From assembly GCF_000425045.1 (NCBI RefSeq), contig NZ_AULA01000002.1:1-64000 (forward strand): a DNA stretch of 64,000 nucleotides, written 5' to 3'. The first letter of the stretch is position 1. Every line of letters starts with the position of its first letter. The notes under the pieces are model-generated. The model did not search any database and was not told the DNA's origin. It saw nothing but the letters and a program-made list of their open reading frames with translations. The translations under genes were made by a program, and so were the position numbers. Of this stretch, positions 1 through 8,920 are shown one piece after another. This stretch comes from Acidaminococcus intestini DSM 21505. GTDB taxonomy: Bacteria > Bacillota > Negativicutes > Acidaminococcales > Acidaminococcaceae.

Positions 1-175
1 TCCTTTGCCAACGGTAATCCTTGATTCTATCAGTCTTCGCATGACAATTAGGGCATTGGACAACAGCTCGATTCAGTTCCATAATAAATTCAATTTGTTG
101 CTCACTGTGGATGCATTTTTTTATTACGTTACCTTTGACATTCAAGGAATTTGCTATATAATCAAATGTGGACAT
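1..175 (-). CDS. ISL3-type transposase, N-terminal part (runs off the window)
   Basis: Reading the minus strand from the ATG at 175 gives about 58 residues that start MSTFDYIANSL and include a zinc-finger-like pair CPNCHAKTDR followed by DYRWQR. That layout (CPxC..T.R..DYR.Q) is what ISL3-family transposases carry at their N-terminus, where it helps bind the element ends. An AAGGAAG ribosome site lies about 6 bases upstream of the ATG. The gene is cut by the window edge, so I cannot tell whether the element is intact. It is the only transposase-like reading frame I recognise in the window. Confidence 0.6.
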   Translation of the reverse strand, partial: MSTFDYIANSLNVKGNVIKKCIHSEQQIEFIMELNRAVVQCPNCHAKTDRIKDYRWQR

Positions 176-249
176 AGGCCATCTTCCTTTCATTTAGGTT
201 TGGCGATTTAATTGTAAGAGTGGATGCCGTCTATGTCCACTTTTTTATG

Positions 250-285
250 CAAAAATGGGGTGAGGAAAGAATATTTCCTCACCCC
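250..285 (-). terminator. Hairpin between nrdR and the transposase
   Basis: A perfect 12-bp inverted repeat (257-268 with 274-285, 5-base loop) is followed on the minus strand by ATTTTTG. It can stop transcripts coming from nrdR before they enter the transposase, or it may belong to the left flank of the insertion element. Confidence 0.5.
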
Positions 286-345
286 AACATTTATTATAGA
301 ACCTAAACTTTTACCGCAAAGGCGCACCTGTTCGGGCAAAAGGAA

Positions 346-378
346 AAGAGCCATGAAGCATCTTGCTTCACAGCTCTT
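346..378 (-). terminator. Rho-independent terminator after nrdR
   Basis: AAGAGC and TGAAGCA pair with TGCTTCA and GCTCTT around a 3-base loop, interrupted by one 2-nt internal mismatch. On the minus strand the stem is followed by TTTTCCTTTT. It lies 16 bases past the nrdR stop. Confidence 0.8.
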
Positions 379-393
379 CCTCGGTTTCAGTAA

Positions 394-861
394 TTATTTT
401 TTGTCGTCCATCTTGCTCAGCATGCCTTGGATTTCCTGCATAAAACTATTTACATCAGCAAATTGACGATAGACAGAAGCAAAGCGGACATAGGCAATCT
501 GGTCAATCTTTTCCAGTGCCTTCATGACGGTTTCGCCAATGAGGGTCGATTTGACCTCACTTTCGCCCAAAGCCCTCAGGTCCCGTTCAATACCAGACGC
601 GATGGACTGGATCTGTTCATAGGAGAAAGGTCTTTTTTCGAAAGCTTTCAGCAAGCCGTTGGTCAATTTTTGGCTGTCAAACAGTTCCCGGCGGCCATCT
701 TTTTTGATGACCAGGAGCGGCGTTTCCTCGTATTTTTCGTAAGTCGTGAAACGGCGCCCACATTCCGGGCACTCCCGACGGCGTCTGATTGAAGTCCCGT
801 TATCAACGGAACGGGAGTCAATGACACGGCTGTCAGCATAGGAACAGAATGGACATTTCAT
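394..861 (-). CDS. nrdR: Transcriptional repressor NrdR
   Basis: NrdR is the nucleotide-sensing repressor of ribonucleotide reductase genes. The 155-residue product has the expected length and both parts: a zinc ribbon with Cys3, Cys6, Cys31 and Cys34 joined by an Arg-rich stretch (RRRREC), then an ATP-cone domain from about residue 49 to 139. It starts 23 bases downstream of ftsZ on the same strand, so the two are probably co-transcribed, and a strong terminator follows it. The usual NrdR targets (nrd genes) are not in this window. Confidence 0.95.
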   Translation of the reverse strand: MKCPFCSYADSRVIDSRSVDNGTSIRRRRECPECGRRFTTYEKYEETPLLVIKKDGRRELFDSQKLTNGLLKAFEKRPFSYEQIQSIASGIERDLRALGESEVKSTLIGETVMKALEKIDQIAYVRFASVYRQFADVNSFMQEIQGMLSKMDDKK

Positions 862-884
862 AAGCGTTACCTCAAAAGGATTCC

Positions 885-2006
885 TTATTTATTGCGGATC
901 CAGGGCGGAATCTCCGAGCTCGGAGCGCCGAAGGAGCCAACCTTGCCAGCAGCTTCTTTTTCAGCAGCCTTGGTAAAACGGCTCTGCGGGGTTTCCGGTT
1001 TGGTGAAAGGAGCCGGTTTCGGAGCCTTGATGGAACCGCCATTGGTGTCATCAATCCCCGTGGCGATGACAGTGACACGGATGGTGTCACCCATGTTTTC
1101 GTCGATGGAAGCTCCAAAGATGATGGTGGCATCCGGATCAACGGCATCGGTGATGATTTTGCTGGCTTCGTTGACATCGATCAAGGACAGGTTCGGGCCG
1201 CCCGTGATGTTAAGGAGCACCCCTTTGGCACCGGAAATGGTACTGTCAAGCAGCGGGCTCTTGATGGCCGCTTCTGCAGCAGCGGCAGCGCCTTCTTCCC
1301 CATTGGAAGAGCCAATACCCATCATAGCAGAACCAGCATTGGACATAATGGTCTTCACATCATTGAAGTCAACGTTGATCAGACCAGGCACGCTGATGAG
1401 GTCACTAATGCCCTGGACACCCTGACGCAGGACGTCATCGGCAATCTTGAATGCATCAACCATGCTCGTACGGCGGTCCACAACTTGGAGAAGACGGTCG
1501 TTCGGGATGGTAATGAGGGCGTCAACCTTGCTCTTGAGGTTGGCAATGCCCTGTTCGGCAACATTATAGCGGCGGCGGCCTTCGAAAGTGAACGGTTTGG
1601 TGACAACACCAACAGTCAGGGCGCCAGCCTGTTTTGCGCATTCAGCCACGATGTGGGCAGCCCCCGTGCCAGTACCACCGCCCATGCCGGCCGTAACAAA
1701 GACCATATCCGAACCTTTGAGGAGATCTGCCAGCTGGTCCTTATTTTCTTGGGCCGCTTTCTCACCGACTTCCGGATCGGCACCTGCGCCGAGTCCTCTC
1801 GTTACTTCTTCACCAATCTGGATCTTGGTGGGGGCCTTGCTGGTCATCAGTGCCTGTGCATCGCAGTTTACAGCCACGAATTCAACACCTTGCAGACCCG
1901 TATCGATCATGCGGTTTACGGCGTTGTTTCCGCCACCACCGACACCGATAACTTTGATTTTTTCCAGCGGCTGTTGCCCAGCCTGTTGCTTTTCCGCTTC
2001 AAACAT
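885..2006 (-). CDS. ftsZ: Cell division protein FtsZ
   Basis: FtsZ is the tubulin-like GTPase that forms the division ring. The tubulin signature GGGTGTG is at about residues 109-115, after the N-terminal [10 protein letters not shown] nucleotide loop. A variable linker leads to the C-terminal peptide IPPWIRNK, the tail that binds FtsA and other membrane tethers. I chose the ATG at 2006 because AGGAGG lies 9 bases upstream; the in-frame ATG at 2012 is only 3 bases from it, and a GTG at 2024 lies above. The gene ends the dcw region. No ftsA lies beside it, although the tail that normally binds FtsA is kept. Confidence 0.97.
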   Translation of the reverse strand: MFEAEKQQAGQQPLEKIKVIGVGGGGNNAVNRMIDTGLQGVEFVAVNCDAQALMTSKAPTKIQIGEEVTRGLGAGADPEVGEKAAQENKDQLADLLKGSDMVFVTAGMGGGTGTGAAHIVAECAKQAGALTVGVVTKPFTFEGRRRYNVAEQGIANLKSKVDALITIPNDRLLQVVDRRTSMVDAFKIADDVLRQGVQGISDLISVPGLINVDFNDVKTIMSNAGSAMMGIGSSNGEEGAAAAAEAAIKSPLLDSTISGAKGVLLNITGGPNLSLIDVNEASKIITDAVDPDATIIFGASIDENMGDTIRVTVIATGIDDTNGGSIKAPKPAPFTKPETPQSRFTKAAEKEAAGKVGSFGAPSSEIPPWIRNK

Positions 2007-2076
2007 CTCCATGGTCCTCCTCACATCGATTATCTGAATAGATTTAGATTGTAATCTTAAAAATATCCTGTACTAT

Positions 2077-2085
2077 AGTATACCA
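2077..2085 (-). promoter_or_regulatory. Extended -10 promoter of ftsZ
   Basis: On the minus strand TGG precedes TATACT (-10 at 2077-2082), an extended -10 element about 70 bases upstream of the ftsZ start. I see no good -35. It suggests ftsZ-nrdR can be transcribed apart from the mur genes. Confidence 0.45.
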
Positions 2086-2176
2086 TTTGGCGCGCTTTAT
2101 TTCACGCACTTTTACAAGAAAATTCAAGAAACCTTTCGCTTTTTGAGTTCTTTATTGGGAACCCCGATCTGAACTC

Positions 2177-2503
2177 CTACTTTTTCATGAATAGCCGGCG
2201 GATAATGGCAATGTTATTGAAGATCCGGAGGCCAAAGGCTAAAACGGCTACATAATAAAGGTCAATGCCTAATCTCATGCCAAAATAGCAGAGAAAAACA
2301 GCGAAAAGACCGTTTGCAAAAAAGCCACTAATGAAGACACTGCTGTCATAGGTTCCTTCTTTTACGGCACGAAGTCCGCCAAAACCAGCGTCAAGGGACG
2401 CCATAAAGGCAACGGCAACAAGCTTGCTGTAGACCTGGGGAAAGACCGGCAGGTAAGCACCCAGTGCAATACCTAGAGCTAGACCAAAGATGGCATAGAC
2501 CAT
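2177..2503 (-). CDS. sbp: Small basic protein (DUF1290 family)
   Basis: A 108-residue membrane protein with about three to four hydrophobic segments and a basic tail (RRLFMKK). It belongs to the DUF1290 'small basic protein' family found next to division genes in Firmicutes (B. subtilis sbp/ylxX); its biochemical role is not established. The start at 2503 (MVYAIFGLA) has AAGGAGGAG just upstream; longer readings from 2554 would run back into the preceding gene. The start lies one base after the DUF881 stop, so the two are translationally coupled. Confidence 0.85.
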   Translation of the reverse strand: MVYAIFGLALGIALGAYLPVFPQVYSKLVAVAFMASLDAGFGGLRAVKEGTYDSSVFISGFFANGLFAVFLCYFGMRLGIDLYYVAVLAFGLRIFNNIAIIRRLFMKK

Positions 2504-2504
2504 A

Positions 2505-3197
2505 TCACTTCTCCTCCTTTGGTTTGGCAAACTCATAATGGCGGGTCCCTTCAAAGGCGGGAACCGTCACTTGGTCCTTTTTGATCACATCGACCGTAAT
2601 CCCCCAGAACTTCAGCGTCTCGACCACACCGCCGCGCAGGCGCAGGGCACTTTCAAGTCGTTTGGGGTCGCCAATGGCACGGACCACATAAGGCGGTGAA
2701 AACCGTGTGTTGTTGACGGAAACGGTCGGTCCAGCACAGCGCACTTCCGAAATATCGAGGATGCGCTGATCGTTCAGGGAAATGGCTTCCGCGCCAGCTG
2801 CCCGCAATTCATTGAGGATACGCAGGAGGTCATCATCGTGGATGATGTAAAGGTTTGGGTCTTCCCCCTGTTTGGCCGGCACTTTGCTGTCATCCAAGGT
2901 CACTTCGACGCCGGGTCCCTGCATGGTCACTTCCCCTGCCCGCATCTTCATGGCAAAGGTTTCCTTGGGATCGCTGTTGCCTGCACCGGTTTCTTCCAGT
3001 TTCTTGACCCGTTCCTGAAGGGCCGTCTTTTCCTTTTCCGAAGTCTTGAGTTTCTCTACCAAATCCTCGGCCCGTTGCTGGTTGATATTATGGCTCCGCT
3101 GCATTTCGGCACTGCGAAACTGCGTGGAGACCATGATTCCGAGCACAAGGAAAACGAGAAACATGAAGAACTTCTCTTTTTTATCTTTATAAGCCAT
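2505..3197 (-). CDS. DUF881 family protein (YlxW-like)
   Basis: The 230-residue product has one N-terminal membrane segment (about residues 10-26), a charged coiled coil (about 35-70) and a C-terminal DUF881 domain with the recognisable stretch LNDQRI and a late GITV. The family sits between divIB and ftsZ in many Firmicutes, consistent with a role in envelope growth or division, but no activity is known. The start follows a GGAG motif 11 bases upstream and lies 15 bases after ftsQ. Confidence 0.85.
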   Translation of the reverse strand: MAYKDKKEKFFMFLVFLVLGIMVSTQFRSAEMQRSHNINQQRAEDLVEKLKTSEKEKTALQERVKKLEETGAGNSDPKETFAMKMRAGEVTMQGPGVEVTLDDSKVPAKQGEDPNLYIIHDDDLLRILNELRAAGAEAISLNDQRILDISEVRCAGPTVSVNNTRFSPPYVVRAIGDPKRLESALRLRGGVVETLKFWGITVDVIKKDQVTVPAFEGTRHYEFAKPKEEK

Positions 3198-3212
3198 TAG
3201 AGCGTTCTCCTT

Positions 3213-4073
3213 CTACTCGAGCTTGACATAAGGCTGTTCATACGTAATATCGATATATTTACCCTTGAATTTCCGGTTCCCCATTTCCCGGCAGAGCATC
3301 ACAAAGGTATCGATCTTTTTGTTGGCATTTTCCGCATCGCCAACGATAATGGGAAGGCTCCGGCGCAGATGGATAGTGATCTGCTTCCGCCCATCCATGG
3401 AAACTTCCGTAATCTGGTCCTGAATGGAAGGTTCCAAGCGGCCCAAAAACTGCAAGAGCCCCCTTACATCCTCATCTTCGATTTCGTCTCCTTCCATGAG
3501 GTTACCCCCATGATAGCCTGTCAATAGCGGTGCTGTCGCGTCAGGGATGCTGCTATGGACGGCAAGGACGTGTCCTGAATAGGAAACCTTAGCAAACTGC
3601 GGACCATCACATTCCACGTACAGGCCGGGCAGCCGTTCCGTGATATGGATATCAAAATACGTAGGAAAGGCAAAGGAAATGCTCGCTTTTTCAATGCGTA
3701 CATCCTTTTCAAGATTCTGGATCAGCTGCTTTCGGTCAATATCAAGGACATTGATAGGTTCCCACAGGCCGCCTTCTTCCAAGACTTCTTCCCGCGTGAC
3801 ATAGGTGGCCCCTATGATGCGGATTTTCCCAATATGAAGACCCGGACGATGGATCAGGAACCAAAAGAGTCCAAAGGCAACCAAGAAGGCAAGGAGCGCG
3901 CTCACCACACGGGGGGAAAGACTGGGGAGCATGAGGGACGGCCTGAAATGCCAGTGTTTCTTTCGTTTTTTACCGGTCCGTCTTTCCCCAGCCTCCTTTC
4001 CTTTCCCCTTTTCATGAGGGGCAGGCGGCACGGGCGGGCGAAAAGGCTGCCGATTCCACTTTGGCGGTTCCAT
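3213..4073 (-). CDS. ftsQ: Cell division protein FtsQ/DivIB
   Basis: FtsQ/DivIB is the bitopic division protein that couples FtsL and the septal synthase to the divisome. The 286-residue product has a Pro/Lys-rich cytoplasmic N-terminus (about 1-50), one membrane segment (about 55-75) and then a POTRA domain beginning IGKIRIIGATYVTREEV, followed by the FtsQ beta domain with the ITERLPGL stretch. It lies 5 bases downstream of ddl and 15 bases before the DUF881 gene. Confidence 0.9.
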   Translation of the reverse strand: MEPPKWNRQPFRPPVPPAPHEKGKGKEAGERRTGKKRKKHWHFRPSLMLPSLSPRVVSALLAFLVAFGLFWFLIHRPGLHIGKIRIIGATYVTREEVLEEGGLWEPINVLDIDRKQLIQNLEKDVRIEKASISFAFPTYFDIHITERLPGLYVECDGPQFAKVSYSGHVLAVHSSIPDATAPLLTGYHGGNLMEGDEIEDEDVRGLLQFLGRLEPSIQDQITEVSMDGRKQITIHLRRSLPIIVGDAENANKKIDTFVMLCREMGNRKFKGKYIDITYEQPYVKLE

Positions 4074-4078
4074 AGCAA

Positions 4079-5017
4079 TTAGCCCAAATGAGCCGTCTCA
4101 AGGATCTTTTCACACAGATCCGGGAAAGACAGACCCATGGCCTTTGCTGCTTTTGGCACAAGGCTCGTTGCCGTCATGCCAGGAATGGTATTTACTTCAA
4201 GGCAGATGAAGTTGCCTTCTGCGTCAACCATTTCATCAACGCGGGCGACCCCACTGCAGCCAAGGGCCTTATAGGCCTTGACGGCTTCTTCTTGGAGCGC
4301 CTTTGTGAGGCATTCATCAAAAGGTGCTGGGCAGGTGTAGGTCGTGGCTCCCTTAGTATATTTATTGTGGTAGTCATAAAAGTCGACATGGGGCTCAATG
4401 AGGACAAGGGGCATCGCAATCGGGTTTCCACTGCTATCCATCATGACGCCCGCGGCCACTTCCTTACCCGTAAAGAAAGCTTCGGCAAGGACCAGTTTTC
4501 CATAGGAAAACGCTTCTTCAAGGGCCTTATCCAGGTCTTCTTCCTTTTTGACGATGGTCACGCCAATGCTCGAACCCTGTTCTGCCGGTTTGACGACGCA
4601 AGGAATTCCAAGCTTACGGATGATATCTTGTTTGGCCGTTTGTCTGTCTTTATCGGTTAGATAAAGGCAGTTAGCGGTCTTTACGCCGTTTGCTTCAAAC
4701 ATTCGCTTGGTGTAGAACTTATTCATGGCAATGGCGCTTGAAAGAACGCCCGACCCTGTGTAAGGAACGCCAAGCATTTCAAGGACGGCCTGCAGCCTTC
4801 CATCTTCTCCATAAAGACCGTGGACGGCATTAAAAACGACTTTAACTCCTGCATCCTCAATCTGGGAGGGGAAAAGGGACGGATCAAGGTCGATGGGTAC
4901 CGCGTCATAACCTTTTTCCTTTAACGCTTCCACAATGGCCGAGCCTGTATTCAGGGATACTTCCCGCTCCTTGCTGGGGCCGCCCATAACAACGCCAATT
5001 CGTTTTGTCTTCATCAT
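4079..5017 (-). CDS. ddl: D-alanine--D-alanine ligase
   Basis: Ddl joins two D-alanines with ATP to make the dipeptide used by MurF. The 312-residue protein has the N-terminal GGPSKEREVSLNTG signature (about residues 12-25), the ATP-grasp core with EQGSSIGV, and the C-terminal metal-binding ARVDEMVD...CLEVNTIPGMT. The ATG overlaps the murC stop as ATGA, a sign of coupled translation. Its position right after murC, where many clusters have murB, is notable because murB is not in the window. Confidence 0.95.
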   Translation of the reverse strand: MMKTKRIGVVMGGPSKEREVSLNTGSAIVEALKEKGYDAVPIDLDPSLFPSQIEDAGVKVVFNAVHGLYGEDGRLQAVLEMLGVPYTGSGVLSSAIAMNKFYTKRMFEANGVKTANCLYLTDKDRQTAKQDIIRKLGIPCVVKPAEQGSSIGVTIVKKEEDLDKALEEAFSYGKLVLAEAFFTGKEVAAGVMMDSSGNPIAMPLVLIEPHVDFYDYHNKYTKGATTYTCPAPFDECLTKALQEEAVKAYKALGCSGVARVDEMVDAEGNFICLEVNTIPGMTATSLVPKAAKAMGLSFPDLCEKILETAHLG

Positions 5018-6405
5018 GCTTTATGACTCCCTTCCAATGCTTCCACAAGGCTTGCGCCCAGCTGATTGATACTGCCGGCACCGATGGTCATGACAAGGTC
5101 ACCGGCGGCTGCATGATCCACAAGGTAGTTTTTTATGGATTCAAAACCGCTCATATAGCTCACATCCTGCCCCGTCGTCCGTTGGATGGTCTCAGCCAGC
5201 ATCTTGCCTGAAATGCCGGGAATGGGATCCTCACTGGCAGCATAGATATCCGTCACAATGAGTTCATCAGCCTCCTTGAAAGCAACGGCAAATTCGTCAA
5301 GCAGGAGCTGTGTCCGCGTGTAACGGTGGGGCTGGAAAACAACAATCAGCCGTTTGGGCTGCGTCTGGCGCGCAGCTTTTAGCGTAACCTTGATTTCCGT
5401 AGGATGATGGGCATAATCATCGACGACCCAGATGCCGCGTACCCGTCCCTTGGTCTCAAAGCGCCGTTTAGCTCCCGTAAACTTTTCGAGGCTCCTAGAA
5501 ATTTCTTCCACGGAAAGACCCAGTTCACGAGCCGCTGCCAAAGCGCCCAAGGCATTGAGGACATTATGCCGGCCCGGCACGATCAGATGGCCTTTTCCGA
5601 TCTTTTTACCGCGGAAAAGGATATCATAGTGGGTGCCATCCTTACCATATTCGATATTTTCGGCGCGGTAGTCCGCATCCTTTGCGTCGATGCCATAGCT
5701 GATGACCTCGGTCGCGGTCTTTTCCCCGACGCGGCGCACCTTTTCATTATCATAGCAAAGAATGGCCTTGCCTTGTTCCTTGACTTGATCGACAAACTGC
5801 TGGAAGGCTTCCTGGATCTTTTCTTCCGTTCCATAATGGTCCAGATGGTCATTTTCAATATTTGTAATGACAGCCAAATAAGGACGGAACTTAAGGAAGG
5901 ACCCATCGCTTTCGTCAGCTTCTGCTACGACATAATCGCTTTTGCCATTGACGGAGTTGGTTCCTAGATTATTGACCACGCCACCTACGACGACAGTCGG
6001 ATCGATGCCGTTATCACAGGTAATAAGGCTCAGCATAGAACTTGTCGTTGTTTTTCCATGGGCACCGGCTACAGCAATGCCTTTATGCTTATTCATGAGA
6101 TAAGCCAGGACGTCACTGCGATGAATGACAGGAACACCGCGCTTGTGAGCTTCCACCAGCTCTGGATTGTCTGGATGGATGGCCGTTGAAACGACAATGA
6201 CCTCGGCTCGCTCAATCTGACAGGCAGCATGGCCGATAAAGACAAGGGCACCTTCTTTTGCGAGCTTGGTCGCCATGTCTCCCGGTTTTGCATCGGACCC
6301 AGAGACATGGAACCCGCGTTTAATGAGGACATTGGCAAGGGCACTCATGCCGGCGCCGCCAATGCCGATAAAATGAATGTTTTTGATCTGATCCAAATCG
6401 ATCAC
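5014..6405 (-). CDS. murC: UDP-N-acetylmuramate--L-alanine ligase MurC
   Basis: MurC adds the first amino acid, L-alanine, to UDP-MurNAc in the cytoplasm. The protein (463 residues from this start) shows the N-terminal FIGIGGAGMSALA dinucleotide-like loop, the Mur-ligase P-loop AGAHGKTTTSSM at about 103-114, and the central-domain ENDHLDHY motif. I chose the GTG at 6405 because GGGAGGG is 8 bases upstream; an upstream GTG at 6429 has no ribosome site and lies inside murG. The murG stop falls between this ribosome site and the start. Confidence 0.93.
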   Translation of the reverse strand: MIDLDQIKNIHFIGIGGAGMSALANVLIKRGFHVSGSDAKPGDMATKLAKEGALVFIGHAACQIERAEVIVVSTAIHPDNPELVEAHKRGVPVIHRSDVLAYLMNKHKGIAVAGAHGKTTTSSMLSLITCDNGIDPTVVVGGVVNNLGTNSVNGKSDYVVAEADESDGSFLKFRPYLAVITNIENDHLDHYGTEEKIQEAFQQFVDQVKEQGKAILCYDNEKVRRVGEKTATEVISYGIDAKDADYRAENIEYGKDGTHYDILFRGKKIGKGHLIVPGRHNVLNALGALAAARELGLSVEEISRSLEKFTGAKRRFETKGRVRGIWVVDDYAHHPTEIKVTLKAARQTQPKRLIVVFQPHRYTRTQLLLDEFAVAFKEADELIVTDIYAASEDPIPGISGKMLAETIQRTTGQDVSYMSGFESIKNYLVDHAAAGDLVMTIGAGSINQLGASLVEALEGSHKA

Positions 6406-6409
6406 GCTG

Positions 6410-7525
6410 TTATCCCTCCCTACCCTCACCGGTCATGGCAAGGGCTTCTGCGGCAATACGGTCCGCCGCATCCTTCTGTCCTGCTTTCAGGGCTCCCCGA
6501 TGCATCATGTTCAAAAGATCGGGGTCCTTCAAAAGCCGTTCCATCACGTTATACAAAGTCTCTCCCGTAAGCTCCCTATCGAGAATGACTTCGGCTGCTC
6601 CCTGAGCCTTGAGGGCCCGGGCATTGTACTCCTGATGGTTCGCCGTTGCATAGGGATATGGAACAAGGATGGACGGGATGCCACGCGCCATGAGTTCCGC
6701 AAGGCCAATGGCCCCAGCCCGTGAAACCGCAAGATCGGCAACAGAAAGTGCAAGGGGCATTTCATGGAGATAATTCACAATGTGAAGATTGTCAGCCCCT
6801 TCAAGAAAGCTTCCCAAAGCCTCCAAATGGGCCTTGTAGCCTAAATCTCCCGTCGCGTGGAGAATCTGGATTCTTCGGTTTCCAGCAAGTTTCTTTTCCA
6901 CATAGACCATGCTTTCATTGATGGTCCGCGCTCCCCTTGACCCGCCAAAGACGAGGAGGGTCTTTTTCATGGGATCAAGGCCGAGCTTCTTATACCCTTC
7001 CTGCCGATCCGCTTCCGTGACATCTCGGCGAACTGGATTGCCTGTAACAATCATCTTAGCATGAGTGGAAAAATATTTTTCCGCATCCTTGTAACCCAAA
7101 AAGACCTTATCCACAAAATGGGAAAGGATCTTATTGGTCACGCCGGGCATGGCATTTTGTTCCTGGATTGCCGTAGGTACCCGTTTCATGGCGCCCCAAA
7201 AAAGGACAGGCCCGCAAACATAGCCGCCCGTGCCTATAACAAGATCAGGTTCGATTCGGTTCACCAGGTTGTAGGCGTCGCTCATTCCGCTGACCAGAGC
7301 CGCCGCGCTTTTGAGCGTTCCCACACCCAGATGGCGTTCAAACCCGGCGACGCGGATAAATTCCAACGGATATCCATATCGGGGAACAATATCCCTTTCG
7401 AGTCCCTTACGCGTCCCGACAAAGGTGATTTCCGCATCAGGGACCTTGTGCCGAATGGCATCAGCAATGGTCAGGGCCGGGTAGATATGGCCGCCCGTAC
7501 CACCGCCAGCAATGAGGACCTTCAT
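6410..7525 (-). CDS. murG: Undecaprenyl-PP-MurNAc-pentapeptide GlcNAc transferase MurG
   Basis: MurG converts lipid I to lipid II on the inner face of the membrane. The 371-residue product has the GGGTGGHIYPA nucleotide-sugar loop at residues 7-17 and the second glycosyltransferase domain with GGSRGARTINE and the acceptor-side SRAGAIGLAELMARGIPSI. Its ATG overlaps the murD stop (TAATG). In many bacteria ftsW lies between murD and murG; here they overlap directly and ftsW is missing. Confidence 0.96.
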   Translation of the reverse strand: MKVLIAGGGTGGHIYPALTIADAIRHKVPDAEITFVGTRKGLERDIVPRYGYPLEFIRVAGFERHLGVGTLKSAAALVSGMSDAYNLVNRIEPDLVIGTGGYVCGPVLFWGAMKRVPTAIQEQNAMPGVTNKILSHFVDKVFLGYKDAEKYFSTHAKMIVTGNPVRRDVTEADRQEGYKKLGLDPMKKTLLVFGGSRGARTINESMVYVEKKLAGNRRIQILHATGDLGYKAHLEALGSFLEGADNLHIVNYLHEMPLALSVADLAVSRAGAIGLAELMARGIPSILVPYPYATANHQEYNARALKAQGAAEVILDRELTGETLYNVMERLLKDPDLLNMMHRGALKAGQKDAADRIAAEALAMTGEGREG

Positions 7526-8904
7526 TATGCTTCCTCCCCTGCTTCCTTTTTGAGTGTATGGACAATGGACTTAAAGACACGTCCCCGTTCCGGGAAGTTT
7601 GCAAACATATCATAGGAAGAGCAGGCCGGCGACAGGAGCACAACCTGAGGTGGTTTGGCCATATCGTACGCTAGGCGCACAGCGTCTTCAAAGGAGCCAT
7701 CACACATGACGATGTTCTTGACACCATTTTTTTGGGCCGCTTTTAAAAAACGCTGGCGAGCCTCTCCCAAAAGGATCAAGGCATCTGTTTTCCTAGCCGT
7801 CACCTGCATGAATTCCGTAAGGTCCGTCATCTTGTCATGACCACCGGCAAGAAGGATCACATGCCCTTCCTTGAAGGCTTCAAGGGCCTTCACAGCAGAA
7901 TCAGTATTCGTTGCCTTGGAGTCGTTATAATACGGCACGCCCTTGATAGTCGTCACATATTCAAGACGGTGCTCCACCCCTTCAAAGGCTTTCAGGACCT
8001 TTTCCATATTTTCTACGGTGACGCCAGCAAAGTGGCAGCAAAGGATGGCTGCAAGAACGTTTTGCTCATTATGGGCGCCAAAAATTTTCAGATCGGACAC
8101 CTTGCAGACCACATGCTTCGAGCCATCGACATCAAAGACAAAGTTTCCCTCTTCGATCCAGGCTCCCTTTTCAAGTTTTTCTTCGGTGCTGAAGAAAAAG
8201 ACACGGCTTGCCGCGCGGGATGCAAGCTTACGATCAGGTTCATTGTCATAATTCAAGACCAGCACATCCTCTGCCGTTTGATGGGCAAAAATCTGAGCCT
8301 TGGCGTTGATGTAGTTTTCCATGTTGCCGTGCCGTTCAAAATGGTCAGGCGTGATATTGACGATACAGGCAATCTGCGGATGGAAGGTCGTCATTCCCTC
8401 GAGCTGGAAACTTGACAATTCAGCCGCCACATAGGATTCCGGTCCCATGTGTTCCAATTCCTTGGAAAGGGCATAGCCGATGTTGCCGGCAACCGTCGTC
8501 GGAACCGGCAGCGTTGCAAGCATCCGAGAAACAAGGGTCGTTGTTGTCGTCTTGCCGTTCGTTCCCGTAATGCCCACCCAGTGGCCTTTATAGAGGCGGC
8601 TTGCATATTCTGCTTCACCAATGATTTCGAGTTTCTCCTCGCGGGCTTTTTTTACGACATCTGTCGTAAAGGGGATCCCTGGGGAAATGATGAAAAGCTT
8701 GCTCTTTTTCAGATAGGGTCGGGGGTCTTCGGAAAAGACGATTTTTCCCCCCCGTTTTTTCATATCCTCACGAAACGTTTGTTCCAAATCCTTTTGTTCA
8801 TCATTATATAAAATTACTTTTTCGCCCTGGTCGAGTAGGACCTGGGACACGCCCTGACCGCTGATGCCAGCGCCATAAACGAATACGAAATCATGTTGTG
8901 CCAA
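7525..8904 (-). CDS. murD: UDP-MurNAc-L-alanine--D-glutamate ligase MurD
   Basis: MurD adds D-glutamate to UDP-MurNAc-L-Ala. The 459-residue protein has the N-terminal YGAGISGQG loop, the ATP-binding GITGTNGKTTTTTL motif at about 111-124, the middle-domain NITPDHFERH motif and the C-terminal LLAGGHDKMTDL stretch. It starts 16 bases after mraY ends. Confidence 0.96.
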   Translation of the reverse strand: MAQHDFVFVYGAGISGQGVSQVLLDQGEKVILYNDEQKDLEQTFREDMKKRGGKIVFSEDPRPYLKKSKLFIISPGIPFTTDVVKKAREEKLEIIGEAEYASRLYKGHWVGITGTNGKTTTTTLVSRMLATLPVPTTVAGNIGYALSKELEHMGPESYVAAELSSFQLEGMTTFHPQIACIVNITPDHFERHGNMENYINAKAQIFAHQTAEDVLVLNYDNEPDRKLASRAASRVFFFSTEEKLEKGAWIEEGNFVFDVDGSKHVVCKVSDLKIFGAHNEQNVLAAILCCHFAGVTVENMEKVLKAFEGVEHRLEYVTTIKGVPYYNDSKATNTDSAVKALEAFKEGHVILLAGGHDKMTDLTEFMQVTARKTDALILLGEARQRFLKAAQKNGVKNIVMCDGSFEDAVRLAYDMAKPPQVVLLSPACSSYDMFANFPERGRVFKSIVHTLKKEAGEEA

Positions 8905-8920
8905 GATAGACGCCCCCTAG